Positions 25,837 to 39,500 of a stretch of DNA of 64,000 bases are shown here, piece by piece. Position 1 is the stretch's first letter. Every line of letters starts with the position of its first letter. The translations under genes and the position numbers were made by a program. Under the pieces are notes generated by a model. That model worked only from the letters and a program-made list of their open reading frames with translations, ran no database searches and was not told the DNA's origin. This DNA comes from Pachypanchax playfairii (taxonomy: Eukaryota; Chordata; Actinopteri; Cyprinodontiformes; Aplocheilidae), in assembly GCA_006937955.1 (NCBI GenBank), contig SSNP01000010.1, positions 5,675,504 to 5,739,503 of the forward strand, in the 5' to 3' direction.

Positions 25837-27594
25837 GAAAAAAAAAAAACACAAGATCTACATAAAAACATGTAAAACATGAATTATCATTCCAAGTCAT
25901 GGCAACCATTTAAAACTGCTTTGCACGGTGTGCTTGTGAGTATAATCAGTTAAGAAGCTGCAGGCAGAACAGAGTGTTTAAACTTGATTTGTGTGGAATG
26001 TGTTGCACATGTTGGTCTAGTTTGTGTGTCTGTGTGCAAATAGACAAACATTTCTGTGGAAAGCATTTCATTTAATATTGATCAGGGGATAGCTAGTTAG
26101 CATGGATCACTTTTTCTTTTTTGGTAAATCAGCGGTAAATGTTAGCTGTCATACAATTATCTGTTTATCGAGCCAAACTCTGGTTCACACTTTTTGAGTA
26201 CAAAAATCAATTGCACATAATTCTGATTGTTTTTAATAAACTGGTCTACAGTACAACAGTGATTATCTTTTCCTTTCCAATAAGTGCTCAGGCCTGAATT
26301 TAATGAAAAGCCTGTGTGCTTATAACGTCACAAATCAGTGTTCATGTGTTACTGAACAAAAACTAAATATAAACATTCTGTATCTGGCACAAAAAATTCC
26401 CCTTGTGTCCCAAATATGACAGTCCTTTTGCTTTGGTACATTTCTAACAAGAGGGGCAAACAGAAGAAGATATATTATCATCAATTAATTTGTGTGAAGG
26501 CGTAGCTTATGTAGCTCGTTCCATTTACTTGAGAGCTCACAGTTGAGAAATGCAACGGTGATCTCTGGAATGTGTCGTAGCACCTGAAATTCTAACCTAA
26601 ACAGGTTGAGTCAAATGTCACAGATTGTGACATTACCAAATGATTCGGTCTGAATGAACCTTCCTCTCTTGGGAAAACATTTTCAAATTTCAGTAAAAAG
26701 TCTGAAATCATCGATCCTTAAAAGTAAGTTATCAACACTGGCAAAAGGTAACACAGTCACAGCAAGTACATTCCAAATGACCTGAGTTATCTCTGTGGGT
26801 AATGTGGAGGAATAAAAGAGGGAAATAAGGGAGCAGTGTGCTCTGATTGGTCACTGGATATCTGCACTGAATGTTTATGATGAAACGCAGCGTGCAGATC
26901 TGGGTTATTTACCTCATGAGGCTGTTGGGTGGGTGAGCTCACAAACTACGGTTTTATCAGAAACAAGGATGGCAAATACGTTCAAACAAGCATGTAAGAA
27001 TAAAGAGCCGTGTAACCCTGTGAACCAAAGAGAGGCAAAGTGTTCCATCTAGAACATTCTGTTATTATAACACCATATGCATTGTAGCTTGTTGAACACA
27101 GAACAGCTAATAAACTGGCGAGATAACATGAACAAAACAGAATCTCCTGATGTTATATAGTTTAAAGTTTGGAATTTTTCCATTTCATCTTAATAACTTG
27201 TTAATACTATGCAGAACAATAAGTTCAGCATTCAGTTCTACTTGCAAAAGTATTTTCTGCTGTGGATACTGTCATAAACACAGAAGGCTAGGTTAGTGAT
27301 GGGTGGAGAGGGGCTGTGCCCAAGGTCAGTAACAACCATAACCATGGAGTATTACTGAGAAAACATTAGGATCATCACCAGAAGATTAAGAAGGAATGTT
27401 CATGCAGCAGAACGCTGGTACCATAATCCTCATAGGCACATGTCATTTCTAGACCTTGGGCACTCCCTGCTGGCTAATGTTAGGATAATCTGGGTGCATT
27501 TTTTTTTTCTCTTTTAACTTAGATTTTCACACCATATCACCTGACTAGTTGCATTGTTTTATTTTTAGGTGATTTGGTTCTGAATACCTGAGGA
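25815..27594 (-). other. glcci1: glcci1 3' UTR
   Basis: This 1.8 kb lies between the glcci1 stop codon and the minus-strand AATAAA at 25836-25831. It has no coding frame of note and is inferred to be 3' UTR. Confidence 0.45.
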
Positions 27595-30500
27595 CTAGCT
27601 GGTAAGGAGTACTTGTGCTGAACCATCCCTCCCAACATCTGCGTCGGGACTCTGGCTCTCTGTGTTGCTGTTTGACTTTACGCCAGCACTCAGGTCAGCG
27701 CTCCTGTCAGTGGAGCCCGAAAAGGTAGCTACTGGCACTGTGGGCAGAGTCAGGGTCACCTGAGGTCCCAGGCTGCTGTTGCTATGGAGACCAGCGTTGA
27801 CGGATGAGCAGGCAGAGGAAGAGATGGGGGAGAAGAGGGAGGAGCAGAGGAGTTTGACGGGGCAGAAGGCCGAGCCCCTGGGAATGAAGTTCACCTTGTT
27901 TTTGTCGGGGCAGGAGAACAGTGGAAAACCTTTTGATTTGCCAGACCTGAAAACAGAAGTTACACAGTTTGTACTTTCTATTTTCTATTCAAACCATTTG
28001 ATCTGCATACGACTAGTTAAGCCATTTCTCCAACATGGTACTTAATTTAGTGATAACTCCAAAAACATTTTCATTTTATTAAAAATCTTTGAGAAATATA
28101 CTATAATAAGTAGAGCGAGAGTTCACTGGTCAGGGAACAATTTTCAAAAAGTAAAATAAGAGTCATACAACATTTAAAAAGATGCCCAGATGTTTAGAAA
28201 CTACTTACACAAACTCGTCAAACACTTTGACCTTCTCACATCCCTCTGGAGGCTCCCGTTTGAACATGTAGCTGTTGTTCGGTTTGGGAGAAGTGGCGAA
28301 CTTGGGGAGAGGCGAACTGCACATACTGTCTGGAAATGTAGAAAAAGTAACAGTTAGGGTCGATAATGTTAGAAAATTAAATACGTTACATAATTTTGGG
28401 ATATTTCTGGGGTTCAGAGTGCAAAAAGAGACTCTTCATTATCTAAATAATTTCTATACATGTCTCAATAAAAAGCATGTGGACATGGTGAAGGAGAAGA
28501 GGCACCAACTCAGTGTTATCTGCATCACAAACAGTCTTTTTACTAAATGGCAGGATGCTGTAAACAACCATTTACTACATCAGTGTCTCAAAACACAGCT
28601 ATCGATGACGGGTCCTCAACACGCCATCAGACATACCAACTCTTTGAAAATAAAATGTCTCATCTGGCTTGATGAGTTTGGCATTCAGGTCATTTGAATT
28701 GCTGTGAGTTCCTGCTAAAAGCCATTTTGAATGCAGACACCATCATGAGAGAGAAGAGGGTTTAATCTGATGTACAAGCACAGGATTAAATTGACCACAA
28801 CTCTTTTTTTTTTTTTTAAATATGAGCATGCTCAACAGGGTGCGACTACACTGGCCCACCTGCTGGAGGAACAGAGGAGCACCAGACATCTCCAAACCTG
28901 ATGGCTCTCTAGACAATGCTCAGGCTAGCTCATCAAATACTTTGAGTGGCTTTAAGTTGCTCGCTTGTAAAAGAGCTCAAATAGACCCCCAAATTGTTTT
29001 GACCCCAGTTTTAGGGTCCAGGGGGTCTAACACCAAGTTTCTAGTAATCAGAGGGAACAATTTACATTTAAATTAAATGATTTTCTATCCATCCTTCCAT
29101 TTTTTATACTAGCTTGTTCCTGCTAAGGATCACGAGGTGCTGATCTCCAGCTGTCATTTGCTGAGAAGCGGGGTTACACCTGGAAAGGTCACCTGTCCAT
29201 CACAGAGCCACATAGAGACAAACAACCACTCACACACCTAGGGTTGACTTAGAATTTAAAATTAACCAAACATGCATGTTTTGGTCTGTGGGAGGAAACA
29301 GAAGTCTGCAGTGAGAAAATACAAACTCTGTACAGAAAGGAGGGTTTCAGGACCTTTTTGCTCAAGAAATTCATAGTTCAGAAAAACGGTTAAACACATT
29401 TAGACCTGCACAACCAAAAAAAGTCTACAAACTGCCACATGACCCACTGATAGCATCTCAATCTTTTATACTCTGCTCTGATGAGCAAAGTGCAGCCAGC
29501 TGTGCTGAGCTGCCTGCAGGTGAGCAGAACCTGCAGCGAGAGGAAAAACTACCACTGCTAAGAAAACACGAGGAAAAACATGAACTTTTAACATGTAACA
29601 CCATCCTAAAACTATTTATTTTAAAGTAAATTCAACTTTTTAAGGGATTAAAATTTAAACTAATATAAGCTTGTGTTTTTGCCCATTTAGTGCTTATTCC
29701 AGGGCCTGATTTAGGACCAGTTTGTTCTGTATGAACCCCCAAGGTTTTGGCTCCAGCCTTTAAAAAGCTGCTGGTACAGAAGCAATGACTTATTGCTGAG
29801 CCAGAGCAAAGAACTGTTTACATTAGAGTGGTAGTTATGGAAATCAACCAAACCAAATAAAATAACCTCACCAACGAAAATGTGGCTTTTTGCTTGTCTA
29901 AATATAAATATCAGTTTAAGAGACACTTTAATCTCTTTGGCAGCAAACTTCTCTGTTGCTGTATTTCTCATGGTAAAACCTCACAGTTTTAAAACTGTAC
30001 ATAAAAGCCTGATACTAAAAGAGCTTGAAATGTTATGGTAGGGTATGTATAGATTTTTTATACCATGTTTATACCATGCATGTTCCCACACATTAAGTCA
30101 CTGGGGTTGTTAACCTGCAAGATGTACTTAAGTCAATTTATTTGACGGCACATAACTTTCAAGCCAGAAAAGTTTCCACATTTTATAAATTACAATTCCT
30201 GTGGTGCTCCACAGAACTTAGAAGCAGAGCCAAGTGAAAAAAATGTTTTTCTCTGCTGTGTTTTAGGGAACAGTGCTGCTGAATCAGTTCAACTGTGATA
30301 GCACACCTTTATCGATTTCTTCTGCAGAACAGGGGCTTCCATCAGGGGAGTGGAGGTGGTCGGAGCTGCAAGGGCGGGGTGATGGGCTTGATTCACCACT
30401 CGAAGGAGCCTGAGTGTCTGTGTCACGTGTGTCCCCACTGTGGCAGCAGCGATGTGGAGGGAAGGGGGCACGGCGGCCATCTACCACCTCCATGGCCTGT

Positions 30501-33500
30501 AAGGTTAAAATGCAGAGGCGGCGGTGAGAAGTCATGCGTTAACGTGCATGAATAATAAAATGACAGAGTGCTTGTGTTCAGAAACACTTGCAGCTTAAAG
30601 GTCACAGCATTTCACATTAAGACTTACTGAGTTTGTTTATTACACATTCCAAGTGATGTCAGGATGCTTCCAAAACCAACTTGAATAATTTCAGGTTTTG
30701 TTAAAAGCAGTAGTGAAGATGTCTGAAATCTTTAATCCATCCACAACCAAACAGGTTGTAATGTGTTTGTTTAAAAGGACAAATAGAATCTAACACCACA
30801 CCAGATGGTTGTGCTTGAGAAGAGATGAACATTGTGATGTGACTTGTGTTCTGCTTTGGCACAGCTGATTCATGGAGGAGGGCAGAAGACGACTCTGTGC
30901 ACAACACGATGTAAATCTGTAGGTGTGTGTTTGTTTGTGTGTTTAAAATATGTGTGTGGAGCCTCACAACTCTACCAAGGTTTACAACCTCATATCGGGT
31001 TTGATTTACTGTCCTCACCTCTAAGCAACTGAAGTCTAGGTCAATGAGAATATAGGTAGAAAATGACAAGCATGTGACTGCATGTGTGTAATGAGTTTTA
31101 AACATAGCTAGTAAATTATTTTTCATTATAGTAATCTATTACTGTGGTTGTTATTGACTGGTGTTGTTTGGTTTCCTGTATAAAAAAAATTTAAATAGTA
31201 AAAAAAAAGAATAAACTTTGTATTTCTAACTTTAGGTAATGGGTCAACATTCATTTCCTTATAGTATGTTTTGGGTATCGTAAATGCTCTTATCTACACT
31301 CTACAAGACATCTCATCCGTCAGACATTTACCTTATTGGTAAAACATTAGTGAACTTTATCACAGATAATACAAGTCTTCAGTTTAACAATCACTTCAAT
31401 GTGACTTGAAGTTGAAGGTAGATCCACAACTGCTGTGTGTACCTGCATCCCTTGATCCCAGTCATCTCTGATGAACACATTTTCCAGCTCATGGTTGATT
31501 GCCTCCACGCTGCTCGGCACCCGGCATATGAGGGATTTTGTCATCAAAGTTGATGAAATTCCCTTGTACTAGAAAGACAAAGCAGATATTACAAATCAAA
31601 TTTTAAAAAATTTAGATTTTCAAATACTGACCACCAATTTCTCTGCAGTTTTTTTATTTCTACAAGAAATGTATATAAATATCGACAAATTATGTGAATG
31701 TAAATAAAAATTTATGTTTGAAATAATTAAACTTATAAATCAGTTTTATTAATCCTACTACCCTGTGTGGTACAAATATGTTCATGATAATTTGACATTT
31801 ACCATGTTTCCATATTTTACATGTTGGAAGGTGTTTAATTAAAACCTGTAACCCTAAACAGGTTTATGTTTCATACAAAAGATTTTACAAACATTCAACA
31901 AGTGGAAAAGAGGTGTAACACATGAAGTATTTTAGTTGTTTTTTACAGCAGTGAAGGGTCTCCATTCCAAAGATCTGTTAATGAATGAACAACAAACAAG
32001 GACAGAAAAGGGCATGTCCAGACACGTTCCCTTTTTCTGCCTCTTTTTACAACATACTGACCACAAAGAAGACTGTAGAAGAAGATTAAACTCTTTCTGC
32101 CTGGTCAAATTCAGTGTAACATACATCAGAAACTTAAGGTCCGATAAGCAAACAAGTTCTACAACTAAACAATAAAAGTGTTTGATTGATGATAACTTGG
32201 AGTGTGAAATGGTGCTAAACCTGATTAATATTTATAACTGTTAACTGAGGATTGTAGAATAAACTAAAGTTTGTTTGTGTGTCAATTTCTTATCTTCAGC
32301 AGCTGTGTTATAGTTTGGTCACCCTCCGTTTAATTTGTATGTTTTTGTTTAACTGCTAAGCTATTTTATCATATCACTGCTGCCTGTGGAAAATTCTGCA
32401 CCACTTCAGTGAAGTTAGGTAATGTTTTCACCTGAGCGGAGCATGGCGTTGACACAGAGACGAGAGTAAATGCTGGCATGAGAAACTCACCTGTGGTTGA
32501 CATGCAGCACCATGTTGTGCCGGCTGTGGCAGCTGCAGTGAGCTTTGCTCTTTGTCTTTGCTCTGCCGGGTGACCTGTTTGCTGCGCTGCAGCTGCAGCC
32601 TCAGTTTAGCAATCTGCTGAAAGAAAATAAAACACCAATTTAGCAAATGACAGCTCTGAGTCGAGCATTGCATGGCAATATTACAGTCACGAGGTGCTAA
32701 ACATATTTCCTTATATTTAACACTTAAAGTGCATCTACTGTTCACTTAAAATAATCAGGTTCTTACTGAAATAATTAAATATAATACATTCTTAGTTATT
32801 TCTGTTTTTTGTGAGGAAGAAGGACTTCCTCATATAAAGTTTACAAGATTAAGATATTCTTATTCCAGAATATTTCCTACTTCCCACATCAGTACAACCT
32901 GACTTCATTTAAACGTCATTGCAATCCAGCATAATGCTACAATCAGTCTTGCATTTCTGATGATGAAATCACTTGGACCAATGAGTGTTGCTACATCTGA
33001 CCCAGTATAAGTGAAAAACAGGATACTCTTTGTAAGACTAACAGACACGGTTGTGCTGTGCAGACAAAGGTGTGGTTCTTCAGTGCAGATCTTGAACTCC
33101 TGGCAACACAGTCAACAAAGAGACTTGCTCTTTTCATAGATGTCCACCCACACAATAAACTGTGGAGGTTAGAGAGCTAGAATGTAGTGAACTGGATTCA
33201 CTTAGAGCAAGTAGTCGATAATGACAAGTCCAGGCAACACTGGTGTAATCTTAGTTGATGGGAAAGAAAGGTTTTCCTGGCTGTGCTGTGTTCTAAGGCC
33301 TACAGGCCAAGACCCAGGGACTGTCTGTATAAAGATGAACACAAAGTTTTTACTGAACACCTAGTCAAGTGTAAGATTATATTGATTTATGTAATTAGAT
33401 TCCCAGAAAGTTTATAGCTGAGATTTTTTTTCCAAAGCTGCTGCTGTATCTAATAAAAATCTGTCTCTGCATGACTCCTTTTCACCTCAACAGCACCGTG

Positions 33501-36500
33501 ATGCCACATTAATACTGACAGCTCACATTTACACCAAGTAAAATTACATCCACAACAGAAGCTTTGACAAGAAAATTCAATCCTTTAATTTACTGTATCA
33601 GGTAGTTAAGTTAACCTGTAACTGTGAAACACTCCCAAAATAAAAAGAACAAACATGTTCAGTCACAAGACATTAAAATACCAACTTATGCAAAATAACT
33701 ATCACATGCCCGAATTACACCATCAATAACACTTAATACCAAATGTAGCTCTATCAAATGACCTAAACAGCCTTTTTAAAAATGTATTTTTAATAATCAA
33801 CAACAATTATTTCCCATGTTTACTTTAGAACATCTTTTGATTATGAAAACAATGATTTAAAGGAGCATCTGTAATGTTTTTTTGATGGAATGAATCTAAT
33901 AATGTAAATCAGTTTAAGCTGTGAAACAATAAGGCTGTTTGCCATTCGGAGGAGCTCCTGCACATCTCTCAAAAACAACAGTCCATAAAAAGATGCACAC
34001 GGTGAACGGGAGGAGGAAGTTAAATTTAGACTGTGGTTTGGCGAGATGGAGTCCATGTGGTTGGCTGCTTGGCCTGCCAAGCCCAGCAGATAGACAGGAG
34101 TGGAAACCAACTTTAAGGAGAGTAACATTTAGGCTGACCTCAGACTCTTGACAAATAAAAACAGACTTTAAGTGAATCAAGAACCTCAAATATGACAGAT
34201 ACGTGATTTTACCCAGCTGTGAGAATGTAATAGTGTATCCTTGCTTCACTTGGTGTTGTGAAATGACACCAGTTTTTATAGTGTTTGTTGTGAAAAGCAG
34301 CAGTGAAATAGACAGAACGAAGGTTAAAACAGGTCAAAGTACCTCTTTCAGATGATCTGAACTGCCCCATGAAGCTGACCGCTGGTGAGGACTTCCCAGT
34401 TCTGCTCCTTCATCAATCCACAGACCTGGTGTCTAGAACAAAGAAATATACATGCTCACACTTAACCAAGTACAAGGACTTAACATAACTTTAGTTATTA
34501 TTACATGTTTTTTATACTCAAAATCATGTTTCAGACACATACATGAATCATCTGTGTTTATGTTCTGAACAAGAGCATAAAACACACACTTGTCTATGTC
34601 CGGTAATCCCTTTTTCTATCAGGCTTCGACTTTTGCAGCTTCACTAAATTGCAGATTTTATATGAGAGCATATCTAAATATATACTACAGACAATGAGTC
34701 TTTATTTCTGGTACATGCTTCCTCAGTTGGTTTGCCCAACTGATTTTATACACAAACACTAGCTGAGAAGCACTTATGTATCCTGGGTGCTGATTGGCTC
34801 GGGTCGGCATATGGTTATGTGGCCCTATAATAAAAGTTTATATTCAACTAAAGTCTTTGGTTTTCGACACATTTTCACTAAAACAGAAACTAAACATCTA
34901 AACTCTGAAGTGTTTTGAAAACTAGCTGAGTAACACAATGTGGGTGGAAGTGGTTAATAAGAACTGTGTGTTTAAAAGTAAAGCTGCAAACCTGGAATCC
35001 ATAAATATAAAAGTACAACAGTCATGGGATGCTGTCCCTGAGGCCAAAAGCTAAATTCAACAGGAAAAAGAATAATTTCTTCCGTTACTGAGCTGTGTTA
35101 AGACTAATGCAATAAACTCACTTGTCTACAGACCACAAAAACATTCAGAACAAAAATTCAACAGCCAACATTTAATACTGCAAACAGCTCTGAAGGAAGG
35201 AGCATCTATACATGCCTGGCAACGAGACATCTTGTTTGTTGTGGGTGATATTTAAATCTTCAAGTTTCCTCATCAGCAGTAAAATTACACAAATGATTCA
35301 AAAGTCCACATTATTTACTCTACCTGCATCACCAAGATACTTAGAAAAAGCCCAATACAACAGCAGGCTTATCAAAGAGTCTACAGAGAAATTTGGAGCT
35401 GTTTGTAAACCGGTAACTGAAAACAGCTGATATACAAAAACATTTCCTCCCTACAAGCACAGAGGCGATTCTGTCACACAAAAGTGTCTTTAAAACCACC
35501 ACTGCAGAAAAAAAAAGAAAGAAAAAGCAACGGTTAAGTTATGTAAATTAATGCAAAAAACAGAAACAGACTGAGGATGTTTCATAGGCCTGTCTGAAAC
35601 CACATACTTCCCCCTGATTATGCCTATCTACTGTGCCTCTGGTCCTGAGACATATGACGTTTTATAATGAGCACAGCTGCACAAAACATCCTAAATGTCA
35701 GTGTCTTCACTCTGCCTTGTGTTTAACTCCACACAAACAAAAACTTCATTTCTACTAACGTAGAAGCCCTATGATATGGAATATCACACTGTGAATAATG
35801 AGGAACACCCGTGTGGTTGTTTGAGCTGGCTTGTTGGCATCGGTTCCACCAGAAAGGACATATTAAATGGTTGCTTGTGCTCTCATAAAAAGGGACCACT
35901 GTGTTTGGCCATACTGGATGGCAGATGTGTAACTAGCCTTTAGCATTAACATTTTGTTCATGGCCTATGGAATTACTTGTGCAGTTTGATGCTTCTGCCA
36001 AAAATTGAGGCTGCAGCTGAATGTGAACTTACAGAATGCAGATTGAAGAAAAGGGCAAACAGGGTTCATGGAGTTTTTGACTTTGTTGCTCAGAAATATT
36101 TAAGTATCAGCTTTTTTGCTGCTTGTATCTCAGAGAAATGCTTGTATAGCACAAGAGACATGTAGCTTATAGTGGTTCTGCGTGTGATGTCACTCACAAC
36201 TTAATTCATGCTGACCGCCATCTTGGGTGGCATGCTAGGCACGTTTACATTCTGCAGACACAATGATTGCATGTTTCTAACTAACTTATACATATGTAGT
36301 TCTTCTCTTTCCTCAATAGCCTACTTAGTTACTTAGACATAAAAATAGCCTGATCATTCAAAATCATTGCACTGACTCAAACGCTAGCTGTTAGCTGTGG
36401 CAAAAGAAGCTAGGAACATACAATAGTTCACAGTTTATATATCACAATGACTAGTCTTTCAGCTGACGAGGTGTCCATTATCAGAAATTAATGAACGATG

Positions 36501-39500
36501 CAGAGGCGTGAAACATCCAACGCGAAGCATCCATTATTTTCTGATAATGGTCACCTTGAAGGGCGTTATCCCACTTATGACATAATATATGTAATTCATA
36601 CACAATATACTCATATGTACCCAATATATGGATGTGAAAACCTTTTCTGTAATGATTAATTTGTCTCGCCACCCAATATGGTGGTATATTTACAATCCCA
36701 GGCGTAGTCATGTGGGTTCACGCAAAACCTCAATAGTTAGTAAAGAGTGAAGTAAAAGACCCTGTAATCCATCAAAAGTAAATAAATAAATAGTAAAAAA
36801 TTATATATATAATAAAGGGTGATAGTTTATTTTAAGAATTTGAACATAGGGATAACTTTACTGAACATGTTCAACACATCACCACATGTCTTGCTTTATG
36901 ACCTCGTCTATGGAAATGTTATTTACTTATTAACCTCACATAACAATTCTGTATTTATTTTGAAGACAACAAATGTGTCTGTTGAAAAATACAACAGTGA
37001 ACTCCAGACTAGAAGGAAAGGATCAGCAGTGAATGTGATGCCTGTCAGTGAGAGAATTCAGCCTGAGGATAACACCTCTTACTTGTTTTGCAACTGCCAT
37101 TTAAATAAATATCAGCTTATGTATTTATATAGTAAGCTCATGCCCAGAACCCCCACCCCCAAATAAACACACACACACAAACACATGTTAAATTAATCAG
37201 TGGTATAACAAGTCAAGCATGGCAAGGTATGCAGGTTAGAGCTGTCATATTAATATTATTTCTAAATATTGGCAGAAAAACTCCACTTTATCCCTGGTTT
37301 AAATCATGTTACTGTACGAATACTGTTAGTAATTTATTTATTCATTAACTCTCTTGACATCACCAAAAACTGTCAGCTCAAACACACTTTTTTAAACCTC
37401 AGAGGCTCCTTAATTATTCTTTTTTTTCCAACACTCCAGCCTGAGTTGTACTTGGTGAACTGGCAAGTGTGTCAGGTGTTGTGCCTGATAACATAATGCT
37501 GTAGAGATAAAACTCATAGCCTGCAGCATGCTTCCTATTGTGATTCCCACCCAAAGGGTTACATGCAGGCAACATCCTCAAGAATCCAGCTCTGTTCCAA
37601 AGCAGGAAATAATGACTGGGCTTCAATAGTACTGAGGTGGAATTTGTGCTGTTTTGTTTAGATTGCACGCCGGGACATGCGTGCAGAGTGCCCTCGCTAT
37701 CATTTGGTGCATTTTAGAGAAGAGCAATTTGGCCAGTGACTCTGTGTACATGTGCACGTCTGAAACTCCCTCAGCATTCCAGAAAGAGGATAAAAATCTA
37801 GAATTTTATATTTCTGTGTAATAATCAAGAAGATACATCAGATTACGTTAGGTGAAAGTTTTAAGGCCTTCAACACACCTCAAAACTTTGGTGTGTAATT
37901 GTCCTAAAAATTTATTAGTAACCACCCATCTTCATCTGTTGGTTAAAAAGCTGAACTAATCTTGAAAATAAAATGGATAAAATATATATTAAATTCAGAT
38001 AGAGTGTTTAATGATATACGTTGGATAAAATTATACAAAACAGTGACGTGTTTCTTCTGCTTATTTTCAATTAGGCTTTCAAGATAGTGGTAGCAGATTA
38101 CTAATTAGTCATTTCCTATTATACACAGTTACGAGTAAAAACAAATACATCCTATTTTTAAGATTTAAAGATTCATGATTTTAAGTGTTAAAAAAGTACT
38201 TGGTTCTAAATAGAACTTCAGTTAGATAGCACTGGTCAAAGTTCCCATTTCTGATAAAAACTTTGTTAAAATGCAGAACTATTGTGTGACATACGGTGTA
38301 CACTCATATCACTTTCATAGGATTTTATAAACAGTGAAACAACAAAGTGCTGTTAATCAAATCTACTGATGTAGTGACCATGAGGAAGTTTGACTGCATC
38401 TATAAAAGCTGAAGGTTTGGAGTTTGATGGTCAGGATCATTCAGGTGTTTTAACACAAAGCTAACAAATAAAAGTCATTTGCATTGAGCCCCGGAAAAGC
38501 AACGGTTGCTGCCCATCAATCTGGGAAGGGTTAAAGGTCATTTCCAAACGATTTGAGTCTATCATTCTTCAGAGAGAAAGATTACCGGTATTTACAAGTG
38601 GGAAAACATTAAAGACAGCTGCCAATCTTCTCAGGAGTGGATGCCTCAGCAAGTTCAGTTCTAGGTCAGACCACAAACTGATCAGAGAAATTACAAAACC
38701 AACACACAACATAGTTCAGCTTATATTAAATCAGCATATCAAGTGTAAAAGTTGATGACGATCAAAACGAACAACTACAGCTTGTTTAGAATAATTTGCA
38801 GGAGAAAATGTCTTCTTTAAAACAACAAACACATGGCAGGCCAGGGCAGCATAGTTAGGTATGCATAATTTAATCTGAACCCACGACTCTTTTGGAACAA
38901 TGTCCCGTGAGCAGACAGAACTAACAGGCTGTAACCTACAGCACTACATTTGGAGACAACCAAATATGGCATCTAAGACAAAACACCTCCTGCCAGGTGT
39001 CAGCATGGTGGAGGAGAGATGATGATTTGAAGTTGTTTTGCAGTCACGGGACCTAGTCACCTTACAGTCACTGAGTCCATCGTGAAGACCTTTATCTACT
39101 AACTGACATCAAACGTGAGTTTGTCTGTCCTAGACTTAGATTCACCAGTCTTGGACTGAATTTAGAAAACAATAATAAAACAGCAAAACATCCTCAATAG
39201 AATGGCTGAAAAACTTGACTAAAGGTATCGTTCCTGGGCCTCTTATAAATATATACAAAAATGCCCACAACCAAAAAAAAAAAAGAGGCTTACTTTGAAC
39301 AGAATTCTGAGGTATTAAAGCAAACAGACTGTACACCAGTGGTTAAATGGCAAACATCTATAATCTGTACGTTGTGTTCATGTGTAAATTCTAACAGAAG
39401 ATGTGAGGCAACACAAACTGTTTGATCAGTCTGTCTTTGTGCATTCTTGTTCTTTAAATCTGACTCAGTGTATCAGGGCCCTAATCTTCATGCAGACATT

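Noticed and set aside
30701..31126. 141-codon minus-strand open frame in a glcci1 intron
   Set aside because: It lies between two well-defined exons, has low-complexity and stop-flanked content, and resembles no known protein.
33914..34249. 111-codon minus-strand open frame in a glcci1 intron, moderately GC-rich
   Set aside because: No family match and no matching splice phases with exons 3 and 4; human GLCCI1 has no counterpart here.
34601..34665. Sequence resembling the end of a pogo/Tigger-type miniature transposon (cggtaatccctttttctatc)
   Set aside because: I could not find a matching inverted end nearby, so the element cannot be delimited.
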